A DNA stretch of 6,334 nucleotides from an uncultured Porphyromonadaceae bacterium (GCA_902494595.1 CABUTY010000082.1:1-6334); one strand, 5' to 3'; numbered from the stretch's first letter, positions 1-5,902 are shown. Notes: generated from the sequence alone by a model not told the origin. Numbers and translations: made by a program.

Positions 1-1
1 A

Positions 2-1174
2 ATCAACGAAGTGGAGGACAGCGATGACCCCGCTCTTGTCAAGGCCCGCCGTATGCTTAACCGCAGCGAACAGCTCCTCGCAACAATCCTCATAGCCAAC
101 AACCTCGTCAACATCACGATGGTGGTGGTGCTCACCTTCGCCATAACACAGGCCGTGACCTTCAACAGCACTCTGGTGAACTTCCTGGTGCAGACCGTGT
201 TCATGACCTTCCTCCTGCTTCTCTTCGGCGAGATTTTCCCCAAGCTCGTGGCGCGTGGCAGAGCCCTCAAATGGGTTAGAATGTCGTCGTCGGGTCTCGG
301 TGTGATGTTCCGCATCCTCAGCCCCATTAGCAGGATGATGGTCAGCTCCACAACCATCGTAAACAAACTCATCACCAAGAAACAGCAGAACGTCACCGCC
401 GACGAACTCGAGAAAGCCCTCGAGATTTCGGATGTCAGGGAGGGCGACGAGAAAGAGATGCTCGAAGGAATCCTCTCCTTCGGCGAGAAGGATGCACGCG
501 CCATAATGATCAGCCGCGTGGATGTCACCGCCATAGAAGTACATGACGACTGGGACCAGGTTATGGCCGTAATACTCGATTCGGGATACTCCCGCATCCC
601 CGTCTACAACACCACCCCCGACACCATCACCGGCATCCTCTATAGCAAGGATCTCCTCCCGTATATCGACTCGGAGCGCCGCCCCGCATGGCAGTCGCTC
701 GTACGTCAGGCTTATTTCGTGCCCGAGGGCCGTATGATCGACGACCTCCTCGAAGACTTCAGAAAAAGGAAAATCCACATCGCCATAGTCGTCGATGAAT
801 ATGGCTGCACGCAGGGTATCGTCACTCTCGAGGATGTGATAGAGCAGATTGTCGGCGACATTGACGACGAATACGACGAACACCAGCAGAAAATGTACCG
901 TCAGATAGGACCTGACACATATATCTTCGACGCCAAGATACCTCTGGATGATTTCTGCGAGACTCTCGGCATTGAGGAAGAGGTGCTCGGCGACGTGGGC
1001 GATGCCGAGACCCTCGCCGGACTCCTGCTACGTATTAAAGGTGATTTCCCCACTACCGCCGAGGTGATCAGATGCGCCAACCTGCGCTTCAATGTCCTCA
1101 AAATAGAGCGGCACAGAATCGCCGAGGTAAAGGTGACGGTGGAGAAAAAGAAGGAAGAACCCGAGAAGAACTGA
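2..1174 (+). CDS. gldE: GldE-like CNNM/CBS-domain membrane protein (5' partial)
   Basis: The frame is open to the left window edge, so the GTG at position 11 is not the start; 390 residues are visible, and the missing N-terminus is probably some tens of residues. Order of parts (visible numbering): a DUF21/CNNM transmembrane region at about 1-130, with the segment RSEQLLATILIANNLVN and the motif FGEIFPK at 75-81; a CBS pair at about 165-290, with SGYSRIPVY, TGILYSKDLL and VVDEYGCTQGIVTLEDVIE; then a CorC/HlyC-type C-terminal domain at about 300-380 (GDAETLAGLLL). The charged tail is rich in Lys and Glu. In the family this architecture belongs to inner-membrane proteins related to magnesium/cobalt transporters and haemolysin C. 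Bacteroidetes members are named GldE after the gliding gene cluster, but non-gliding gut species also carry them, so a motility role is not implied here. It is coupled to the next gene, whose start lies two bases after this stop. The family call is firm; transport function is inferred. Confidence 0.9.
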   Translation: MNEVEDSDDPALVKARRMLNRSEQLLATILIANNLVNITMVVVLTFAITQAVTFNSTLVNFLVQTVFMTFLLLLFGEIFPKLVARGRALKWVRMSSSGLGVMFRILSPISRMMVSSTTIVNKLITKKQQNVTADELEKALEISDVREGDEKEMLEGILSFGEKDARAIMISRVDVTAIEVHDDWDQVMAVILDSGYSRIPVYNTTPDTITGILYSKDLLPYIDSERRPAWQSLVRQAYFVPEGRMIDDLLEDFRKRKIHIAIVVDEYGCTQGIVTLEDVIEQIVGDIDDEYDEHQQKMYRQIGPDTYIFDAKIPLDDFCETLGIEEEVLGDVGDAETLAGLLLRIKGDFPTTAEVIRCANLRFNVLKIERHRIAEVKVTVEKKKEEPEKN

Positions 1175-1176
1175 AC

Positions 1177-1923
1177 ATGGAGGATTTCATATACTGGCGC
1201 CACCCCACATTGCCGGGGATAAAAGTGGAGGAAGTAACAGGAGGAGATGAATTTCACGGCAAGGCATGGTTCGACGCCGCACGTCAGATATACAGCGAGA
1301 ATGGCCGTGAAGAATACAGGGAGATAGGCCACTATCCTTGCGGCGCCCCTTTCCTGTATAACGGGCGTGGCCGCATATCGGTGACTCATTGCGCGGGACT
1401 GCTGGCTGTGGCCACACTTCCCGACACTCCCGAGGTGAATCTCGGCGTCTACAGCGACCGCGCCGCCCTCGGCATCGATGCCGAGCGTGCCGACCGAGCC
1501 CAGGTGCTGCGGCTGCGCGATAGATTCCTCAACGCCCCAGAACTCGAAGCCATCGACAAGGATTCCGTGGAGCAGAATATCCTGGCATGGACCGTCAAGG
1601 AGGCCTGCTACAAGCTGGCCATGACGGCAGGTCTCGATTTCCGCAACAATATAATAATAGAGAGGATGCCACGGCTGGGTCCTCCCACGCCCGTATACGA
1701 CCTTAAGGAGTTCAGTTACGACGGGACCGGATCCGGCTTCCGCGACGACGACTATGGCATGGCGTCCATCATAGTCCCCGCCGCGGAAGATGCGGAACAG
1801 GCTGCCGGAGGCGAAATCACACTGAAGGTGTCACTCTTCTCCTATCGCAGCGACGATTTCATCATCACGCTGGCTTTTCATCGCCTCTCGGCTCGTTTCA
1901 GCAAGAAACATAGCGATTTGTAA
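1177..1923 (+). CDS. 4'-phosphopantetheinyl transferase, Sfp-type
   Basis: Predicted cytoplasmic enzyme of 248 residues that would move the phosphopantetheine arm of coenzyme A onto a serine of acyl or peptidyl carrier proteins. The superfamily motifs are visible: ISVTHC at 67-72, LGIDAE at 98-103 (metal-binding Asp101 and Glu103) and WTVKEACYK at 138-146 (Glu142 being the third acidic ligand, with Lys141 and Lys146). The length fits the pseudodimeric Sfp group (about 220-250) and not the roughly 120-residue AcpS group. The start chosen is the ATG at 1177, two bases after the gldE stop. A longer in-frame start at 1072 lies inside gldE and would add 35 residues of unlikely composition (rich in Arg, Gln and Lys). 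Residues 160-215 carry a variable stretch rich in Gly and Asp. The target carrier protein cannot be read from the window. Its expression probably depends on gldE transcription and translational coupling. Confidence 0.9.
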   Translation: MEDFIYWRHPTLPGIKVEEVTGGDEFHGKAWFDAARQIYSENGREEYREIGHYPCGAPFLYNGRGRISVTHCAGLLAVATLPDTPEVNLGVYSDRAALGIDAERADRAQVLRLRDRFLNAPELEAIDKDSVEQNILAWTVKEACYKLAMTAGLDFRNNIIIERMPRLGPPTPVYDLKEFSYDGTGSGFRDDDYGMASIIVPAAEDAEQAAGGEITLKVSLFSYRSDDFIITLAFHRLSARFSKKHSDL

Positions 1924-1936
1924 GTAGTGGTGCAAG

Positions 1937-2053
1937 TCATAGAATCGACCTGAGCTGCAGGGCGATTACAATCAGTCCGATGCAATAGATGGCAATCAGG
2001 CCGCGACGTCTGTGGGCCCATCTTCTGAGTGTGGTGTGGTCTGTTATGTTCAT
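1937..2053 (-). CDS. possible 38-residue single-span membrane peptide
   Basis: Minus-strand frame of 38 codons plus TGA, not matched to any family I know. The product starts MNITDHTTLRRWAHRRR and continues into a hydrophobic run of about 16 residues (GLIAIYCIGLIVIALQ), ending LRSIL. The basic N-terminal side followed by one hydrophobic span fits an inner-membrane peptide with its N-terminus inside. An AGGAAG ribosome-binding-like site lies five bases upstream of the ATG (about 2059-2064). The ATG overlaps, as ATGA, the stop of an outward open frame from the neighbouring repeat element. It converges with the phosphopantetheinyl transferase gene, leaving 13 bases between the two stops. The inverted repeat begins only about 15 bases upstream of the start, so any promoter must lie inside the element, or the original promoter was displaced. 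Short length makes chance possible; the hydrophobicity pattern and the ribosome site are the main support. Confidence 0.4.
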   Translation of the reverse strand: MNITDHTTLRRWAHRRRGLIAIYCIGLIVIALQLRSIL

Positions 2054-2068
2054 AACGCTTCCTGTTTT

Positions 2069-2104
2069 TTTAGAGCGCGTTCCTTAAAATTTCGGGGTCG
2101 TAGG
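2069..2104. repeat. left arm of 36-bp inverted repeat
   Basis: Pairs with 2510-2545. The stretch 2069-2094 is identical to the reverse complement of 2520-2545. Mismatches are only at 2095 and 2098, after which four more bases match. Read on the minus strand, the arm encodes LRPRNFKERALK together with its first flanking bases. Confidence 0.9.
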
Positions 2105-2106
2105 TG

Positions 2107-2198
2107 TCGCAGACTTGAGGCGATTTTAGTCGGTTGCTGAAGGAGCATACCGAGGTATGTGACTGACAGCAAGCGGCTAAAAGCGGCCAAGTCTGCGA
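2107..2198. repeat. long imperfect hairpin inside the left unit
   Basis: The outer stem pairs 2107-2117 with 2188-2198 perfectly (11 bp). The middle stem pairs 2119-2139 with 2167-2187 (17 of 21 positions, plus one G-U pair). The central tip is CATAC-CGAG-GTATG at 2146-2159. The right unit has a shorter tip of the same shape, CGATG-CTCG-CATCG, at 2455-2468. Read in the outward direction of each unit, both tips carry the tetraloop CTCG. Folding as RNA or as single-stranded DNA is plausible; its role is unknown. Confidence 0.65.
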
Positions 2199-2327
2199 GG
2201 GCGAAGGTAACTTCCTCTGCCTCAAGGTTTCCGATATTGTTAAAATGCGCCTGTATAACATTTTTGTTAATTATAATATTCTCACAAATCGCATATCCTT
2301 ATATTGAAGAATAATAATAAATTCTGA

Positions 2328-2576
2328 TTCTCCAATGCTGAGGCCGAAAGGGTATTGAACGAGGTATTTTTCAATCATAGGAATAACTCCGATGACATTA
2401 AAATTACCTCCGCCCCGTCTCTTTCCGGCATCTTTTCCGAGGTCTCGTCGGTCACGATGCTCGCATCGCTCTCTCCTCGACTCGAAAAATCTGCTCGAAA
2501 AGAGCCGCCCCTACGGCCTCGAAATTTTAAGGAACGCGCTCTAAAGCTCCGGGAGTCGGGAGCGACTTCACCGTGA
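2328..2576 (+). other. right outward open frame of the repeat element, no usual start
   Basis: Open for 82 codons from just after a TGA at 2325-2327 to the TGA at 2574-2576. It begins FSNAEAERVLNEVFF, then carries SLSGIFSEVSSVTMLASL, and LRPRNFKERALK, with the tail LRESGATSP lying outside the repeat. A TTG at 2355 is the only plausible start in the first half; the first ATG is at codon 44. It aligns without gaps to the end of the left frame: FS, SVT, two Leu, Lys and Ala are shared before the identical 12-residue block. It is probably a second, diverged copy of the same unit. Nothing in it points to a known domain. Confidence 0.35.
2510..2545. repeat. right arm of 36-bp inverted repeat
   Basis: Reverse complement of 2069-2104 with two differences. 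Read on the plus strand it also encodes LRPRNFKERALK; both differences from the left arm fall at third codon positions of this frame (CGA/CGG for Arg, CCC/CCT for Pro). Confidence 0.9.
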
Positions 2577-2687
2577 GCTGTTATGTTTTCGTTGGCAAAA
2601 TTATGATATTGTACTGCAAGAATCGGGCAGTGGAATGCAAATAAAATATAAAAGAGTGGTAAAACGGGGGTCCGGATGTATATAAGA

Positions 2688-2719
2688 CTTGTAAAAATAG
2701 CTCAAAATTAATAAATTCG
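2688..2719 (+). promoter_or_regulatory. candidate Bacteroidetes-type promoter for the XRE gene
   Basis: CTTG at 2688-2691, 20 bases, then TAAATTCG at 2712-2719, close to the Bacteroidetes pattern TTTG-N19-21-TAnnTTTG (one mismatch in each box). It would give a leader of about 100 bases before the start at 2831. The region is AT-rich, so a chance match is possible. Confidence 0.35.
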
Positions 2720-2830
2720 CGAAATGAAACGGCAATATTGAGTGCCGGGATACTAAAAGACAACCATACAACCGAACATCGAGGTAGGCCGTGGGGCTTG
2801 CCGGTTCCGTAGAAGGCAAAATGAAATAAG

Positions 2831-3040
2831 ATGGATATTGGACATGAAATCAGAAAGCGTCGGCAAGAGCTTAGACTGACCCAGCAATCGCTTGCCGACA
2901 TCTCCGGTGTCAGTGTTCGTATGATTAAGTCGATTGAGGGCAATTATGCCAATCCCTCGATTCGGACAGTTGAGAAACTGTTGAAATCATTGAACCTCGG
3001 TTTGGAGATAATGGAAACGCGTCCTGTAATGGAAGCCTGA
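2831..3040 (+). CDS. HipB-like XRE helix-turn-helix regulator, orphan
   Basis: Small DNA-binding protein of 69 residues consisting of almost nothing but one XRE/Cro helix-turn-helix: RLTQQSLADISGVSVRMIKSIE at about 15-36 covers the two helices, and TVEKLLKSLNLGLEI at 47-60 is the last helix. The shape and the ending LNLGLEI resemble the y4mF/HipB-type regulators normally encoded next to a HipA kinase toxin. Here no hipA follows: the gene ends at a hairpin and the next gene is glyS on its own promoter. The ATG at 2831 is the only reasonable start; the ATG at 2821 opens a two-codon frame. No strong ribosome site is seen. Base composition is less GC-rich than the flanking housekeeping genes, and the gene lies directly beside the inverted-repeat element, which suggests an accessory region. 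It may be an antitoxin remnant or a stand-alone autoregulator; targets cannot be inferred. Confidence 0.8.
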   Translation: MDIGHEIRKRRQELRLTQQSLADISGVSVRMIKSIEGNYANPSIRTVEKLLKSLNLGLEIMETRPVMEA

Positions 3041-3050
3041 AATTTCCAGT

Positions 3051-3082
3051 AACGAGGGCCTGCTCTTCTGCAGGCCCTCGTT
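3051..3082 (+). terminator. 13-bp hairpin terminator after the XRE gene
   Basis: AACGAGGGCCTGC at 3051-3063 pairs perfectly with 3070-3082 across the six-base loop TCTTCT, starting 10 bases after the stop. There is no U-run right after it, which is common in this phylum, so termination is likely but not certain. A weaker 6-bp stem (GAGCCG/CGGCTC, 3097-3116) follows. Confidence 0.7.
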
Positions 3083-3118
3083 GGCGTTATAATTGTGAGC
3101 CGTCCTTTTGCGGCTCCA

Positions 3119-3150
3119 TTTGTGTCTATGGCGGATTTTTCTTAATTTTG
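3119..3150 (+). promoter_or_regulatory. Bacteroidetes primary-sigma promoter of the glyS operon
   Basis: TTTG at 3119-3122, a 20-base spacer, and TAATTTTG at 3143-3150, an exact fit to the TTTG-N19-21-TAnnTTTG pattern known for Bacteroides. The start of transcription would be near 3157, leaving a short leader of under 20 bases before the ATG at 3175 and no room for a T-box or other leader regulator. Confidence 0.75.
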
Positions 3151-3174
3151 TGGATTAAATAATACAGATAAATA

Positions 3175-4725
3175 ATGGCAAAACAGGAAGACGTTTTCAA
3201 ATCGATAATAGCGCATGCCAAGGAATATGGCTTTGTATTCCAGTCGTCGGAGATTTATGACGGTCTGTCGGCGGTCTACGACTACGGGCAGAACGGCGTG
3301 GAGCTCAAGAACAACATCAAGCGTTACTGGTGGGAGGCCATGACCATGCTCCACGACAACATCGTGGGCATCGACTCGGCCATATTCATGCACCCCACCA
3401 TATGGAAGGCCTCCGGCCATGTGGATGCGTTCAACGACCCCTTGATCGACAACCGCGACAGCAAGAAGCGCTACCGTGCCGACGTCCTTATCGAAGACGA
3501 GATCGCCAAGTTCGACGAAAAGGTCAACAAGGAAGTGGCCAAGGCCGCCAAACGCTTCGGCGACGCCTTCGACGAGGAGATGTTCCGCAAGACAAATCCC
3601 CGTGTTCTCGAACATCAGGCGAAGCGCGACGAACTACACAAGCGTTTTTCCGACGCCATGAACGACAACAACCTCTGCGAACTCAAGCAGATAATCCTCG
3701 ACTATGAGATTGTCGACCCTATAAGCGGCACCCGCAACTGGACCGACGTGCGCCAGTTCAACCTCATGTTCAGGACCGAGATGGGTTCCACCGCCGACGG
3801 TGCCATGGAGGTTTACCTCCGTCCCGAAACCGCCCAGGGTATCTTCGTCAACTACCTCAACGTGCAGAAGACAGGCCGTATGCGGCTCCCCTTCGGTATC
3901 GCCCAGATTGGCAAGGCCTTCCGCAACGAGATAGTGGCTCGCCAGTTCATATTCCGTATGCGCGAGTTCGAGCAGATGGAGATGCAGTTCTTCGTGCGCC
4001 CAGGCGAGGAGATGAAATGGTTCGACTATTGGCGCAAGACCCGTCTGGCATGGCATCAGAACCTCGGCCTCGGCGACGACAAATACCGTTACCACGACCA
4101 TGAGAAGCTGGCTCACTACGCCAACGCCGCCACCGACATAGAGTTCCAGATGCCCTTCGGCTTCAAGGAAGTGGAGGGTATACATTCGCGTACAAACTTC
4201 GATCTCTCCCAGCATGAGAAGTTCTCCGGCAAGAAGATACAGTACTTCGATCCGGAGCTCAACGAGAGCTATGTGCCCTATGTCATAGAGACCTCCATAG
4301 GCGTTGACCGCATGTTCCTGAGCGTTATGTGCAGCTGTTACGAGAACCAGCAGCTCGAGGGAGGCGACAGCCGCGTGGTGCTGCATTTCCCGGCGCCTCT
4401 GGCTCCCGTGAAATGCGCCGTGCTCCCGCTTGTCAAGAAAGATGGTCTTCCCGAGAAGGCCCGCGAGATTCAGCACCGTCTGCGTTTCGACTTCACATGC
4501 CAGTACGACGAGAAAGACTCCATCGGCAAGCGTTACCGCCGTCAGGACGCCATAGGCACACCCTTCTGTGTCACAGTGGATCATCAGACGCTCGAAGACA
4601 ATACTGTGACACTGCGTCACCGCGACTCAATGGAGCAGCAGCGCGTCAACGTCGACGACCTCGAGAAAATCCTCGCCGACGAAGTGAGCCTCAACTCCCT
4701 CCTTCGTCGTCTCGCAGATAAATAA
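3175..4725 (+). CDS. glyS: glycine--tRNA ligase, class II homodimeric type
   Basis: Charges tRNA-Gly with glycine using ATP, in the cytoplasm. The product has 516 residues, normal for the single-chain alpha2 enzyme (bacterial/eukaryal-archaeal type) rather than the separate alpha and beta subunits. Visible parts: the N-terminal segment DVFKSIIAHAKEYGFVFQSS with YDYGQNGVELKNNIKRYWW (motif 1 region, to about 53); an insertion of charged helices at about 105-180; RPETAQGIF at 216-224; motif 2 with GKAFRNEI at 246-253 followed by FRMREFEQMEMQFF; motif 3 with IGVDRMF at 375-381; and the anticodon-binding domain at about 410-510 (VKCAVLPLVKKDGLPEKA). The start ATG at 3175 lies shortly after a consensus promoter and gives the expected N-terminus. 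It appears to head an operon with the LemA and FKBP lipoprotein genes (17 and 2 bases apart). Nothing is missing or broken. Confidence 0.97.
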   Translation: MAKQEDVFKSIIAHAKEYGFVFQSSEIYDGLSAVYDYGQNGVELKNNIKRYWWEAMTMLHDNIVGIDSAIFMHPTIWKASGHVDAFNDPLIDNRDSKKRYRADVLIEDEIAKFDEKVNKEVAKAAKRFGDAFDEEMFRKTNPRVLEHQAKRDELHKRFSDAMNDNNLCELKQIILDYEIVDPISGTRNWTDVRQFNLMFRTEMGSTADGAMEVYLRPETAQGIFVNYLNVQKTGRMRLPFGIAQIGKAFRNEIVARQFIFRMREFEQMEMQFFVRPGEEMKWFDYWRKTRLAWHQNLGLGDDKYRYHDHEKLAHYANAATDIEFQMPFGFKEVEGIHSRTNFDLSQHEKFSGKKIQYFDPELNESYVPYVIETSIGVDRMFLSVMCSCYENQQLEGGDSRVVLHFPAPLAPVKCAVLPLVKKDGLPEKAREIQHRLRFDFTCQYDEKDSIGKRYRRQDAIGTPFCVTVDHQTLEDNTVTLRHRDSMEQQRVNVDDLEKILADEVSLNSLLRRLADK

Positions 4726-4742
4726 ATTAAAAGAAAAAGAAT

Positions 4743-5321
4743 ATGAAGAAGATATTGATGGCCCTGGTGGCGATAGTGGCCATGACAGGCCTTACAAGCT
4801 GCAACTACAACAGCCTTGTGGAGAAGCAGCAGGGTGTCGACCAGTCGTGGGCCGAGGTGGAGAACCAGTACCAGCGCCGGGCCGACCTTATCCCCAACCT
4901 TGTCAACACGGTCAAAGGGTATGCCGCCCATGAGTCGAAGACCCTGGAGCAGGTGACGCTGGCACGTGCCAAAGCCACATCCATTACCATCGATGCCAAC
5001 GACCTCAACGAGGAAAACCTCGCACGCTATCAGGAGGCTCAGAATGAGCTTTCCGGAGCCTTGAAGTCGCTGCTGGCTGTAACCGAGGCATACCCCGACC
5101 TCAAGGCCAACCAGAACTTCATGAGCCTGCAGGCTCAGCTCGAAGGTACCGAAAACCGCGTCACTGTGGCCCGTAAGCGCTACACGGAAGCCGTCATGGA
5201 CTACAACACCAGCATAAAGAAATTCCCAACCATGATTTATGCCGGTTGGTTCGGCTTCAAGGAAAAACCACAGTTCAAGGCACAGGCAGGTGCCGAAAAA
5301 GCCCCTGAAGTGCAGTTCTGA
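4743..5321 (+). CDS. lemA: LemA family lipoprotein
   Basis: Predicted lipoprotein of 192 residues: N-terminal MKKILMALVAIVAMTGLTSC is a lipoprotein signal peptide with the lipobox LTSC, so Cys20 would be lipidated. The mature part carries the LemA signature: VDQSWAEVENQYQRRADLIP at about 32-51, then LVNTVKGYAAHESKTLEQVT, a helical middle with SLLAVTEAYPDLKANQNFM, and ENRVTVARKRYTEAVMDYN before a short tail ending KAPEVQF. The family forms coiled helical bundles at the membrane; its exact role is not known, and it often sits next to Tpm/YgcG or peptidase genes, which is not the case here. The start at 4743 lies 17 bases after the glyS stop with an A-rich leader, typical of weak-Shine-Dalgarno initiation in the phylum, and the gene is two bases from the FKBP gene. 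The family call is firm; coupling with the FKBP protein suggests an envelope role but is only inferred. Confidence 0.93.
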   Translation: MKKILMALVAIVAMTGLTSCNYNSLVEKQQGVDQSWAEVENQYQRRADLIPNLVNTVKGYAAHESKTLEQVTLARAKATSITIDANDLNEENLARYQEAQNELSGALKSLLAVTEAYPDLKANQNFMSLQAQLEGTENRVTVARKRYTEAVMDYNTSIKKFPTMIYAGWFGFKEKPQFKAQAGAEKAPEVQF

Positions 5322-5323
5322 AA

Positions 5324-5848
5324 ATGAGAAAAGCAAGCTTTATAACCATAATGTCGCTCCTCTTTCTCGCCGTGCTCCCTTCATGTCTGAAGAGCGAGGT
5401 CGACGAGTACGAGGAGTGGCGCAAGCTCAATGACGCATACACACGCGCCATCGACACCCTCGAATATCAGAAAGTGGTACCCGTATGGGCCCCAATGCAT
5501 TCCGTTTATATGAAATGGCACAACAACCGCGCCCTTACCGCCGGAAACCTTGTGCCCATTTCCACGTCTACCGTCCGCGTCAAATACGAGATGGAGGATA
5601 TCAACGGAAAGAAGTTAGGCAATTCCTACAAGAGCAATGGCGACAGCATCTACGAGTCGAAGGTCAATTCCAATATCGTGGGATTCTGGGCCGGACTCAC
5701 CACCATGCACGTAGGCGACTCCGTGACGATGATCATCCCTTACGGTTCCGCTTACGGCTCCCGTACCGTAGCCTCTTCCATGCCTTACACCAATCTGATA
5801 TATCACGTTAAGCTGGTATCCATCCCGGCTTACGAGAAACCGCTGTAA
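5324..5848 (+). CDS. FKBP-type peptidyl-prolyl isomerase-like lipoprotein
   Basis: Predicted lipoprotein of 174 residues. The signal peptide has the lipobox LPSC (Cys21), followed by acidic KSEVDEYEEW, then a linker helix at about 28-50. The FKBP fold follows from about 80: STSTVRVKYEMEDINGKKLGNSY, VGFWAGLTTMHVGDSVTMIIP with the GD turn, and PYGSAYGSR at 139-147, then a last strand LIYHVKLVSI. The usual FDSS segment is replaced by GNSYKS and the deep-pocket Trp position by Phe121, so catalytic activity may be reduced or the role may be chaperone-like. Members attached to the outer or inner membrane help fold proteins in the periplasm. The ATG lies two bases after the lemA stop, so it is translationally close to that gene, and no other gene follows before a hairpin. 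The family assignment is good; enzymatic activity is uncertain. Confidence 0.88.
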   Translation: MRKASFITIMSLLFLAVLPSCLKSEVDEYEEWRKLNDAYTRAIDTLEYQKVVPVWAPMHSVYMKWHNNRALTAGNLVPISTSTVRVKYEMEDINGKKLGNSYKSNGDSIYESKVNSNIVGFWAGLTTMHVGDSVTMIIPYGSAYGSRTVASSMPYTNLIYHVKLVSIPAYEKPL

Positions 5849-5902
5849 TCAGGCCTGCATCAGGCCCGCATCAGGCCCGCATCAGGCCCGCATCAGGCCG
5901 CC
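5848..5902 (+). repeat. tandem repeat of 11-bp unit ATCAGGCCCGC, about five copies
   Basis: Units at 5848-5858 (one C-to-T change), 5859-5869, 5870-5880 and 5881-5891 are nearly identical; the last, 5892-5902, differs in its final bases. The first unit begins on the last base of the FKBP stop codon. The period is close to one helical turn. It lies in the 3' untranslated part, so copy-number changes would not alter the protein. It may be prone to slippage. Confidence 0.9.

Larger units (their letters stand above)
2050..2298 (-). other. left outward open frame of the repeat element, no usual start
   Basis: Open for 82 codons between a TAA at 2299-2301 and the TGA at 2050-2052. It contains the stretches NIGNLEAEEVTFALADLAAF, SRLLSVTYLGMLLQQ and LRPRNFKERALK and ends KKQEAL. 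The only ATG comes at codon 51, and there is no GTG or TTG near the beginning, so as it stands it is not a normal gene. It may be a remnant, a C-terminal module that lost its front part, or a conserved repeat whose coding look is left over. Its stop overlaps the ATG of the 38-residue membrane peptide. An overlapping minus frame, 2070-2261, does have an ATG (product begins MLYRRILTIS), but in that frame the two arm differences change amino acids, so I prefer this one. No function is proposed. Confidence 0.35.
2069..2545. repeat. inverted-repeat element, MITE-like or paired repeat units
   Basis: About 477 bases bounded by inverted arms of 36 bases (34 of 36 matching, the outer 26 perfect). The interior has a strongly AT-rich centre at about 2255-2330 and GC-richer flanks, with no transposase and no complete gene. 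Two open frames run from the centre outward, one per strand, and their ends are related at protein level beyond the arms. The dinucleotide TA sits at the outer side of both GAGCGCG arm ends (2071-2072 and 2542-2543), which would suit a TA-targeting MITE, but TA is palindromic and simply extends the repeat, so this is not proof of a target duplication. No longer flanking direct repeat was found. Alternatives are two independent copies of a dispersed repeat placed head to head, or an invertible segment. Confidence 0.65.

Noticed and set aside
1072..1176. Earlier in-frame start for the phosphopantetheinyl transferase
   Set aside because: It would overlap gldE by over 100 bases and add an unconserved-looking basic segment; the ATG two bases after the gldE stop is better.
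901..1389. Minus-strand frame across the gldE-transferase junction
   Set aside because: Both plus-strand genes are supported by family motifs and a two-base junction; the antisense frame has none.
2546..2569. Small hairpin (AGTCG/CGACT) just outside the right arm
   Set aside because: The core stem is only 5 bp, it competes with another pairing (GCTCC/GGAGC) and has no U-run; not enough for a terminator call.
2581..2943. Minus-strand frames of 120 and 72 codons over the XRE leader and 5' end
   Set aside because: They overlap the XRE gene antisense, lie in AT-rich sequence and look like no protein family; no ribosome site.
3634..4620. Open frame of 328 codons on the minus strand opposite glyS
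   Set aside because: It lies wholly inside a clearly real gene, shows no motifs, and arises from the codon bias of glyS; its composition (many His, Val, Leu, Glu) is typical of an antisense shadow.
4617..5336. Open frame of 239 codons on the minus strand opposite the glyS end and lemA
   Set aside because: It covers a gene with a lipobox and the LemA signature on the plus strand; no start context or family features.
5848..5902. CRISPR-like array
   Set aside because: Units are 11 bp and directly adjacent with no spacers; this is a simple tandem repeat.
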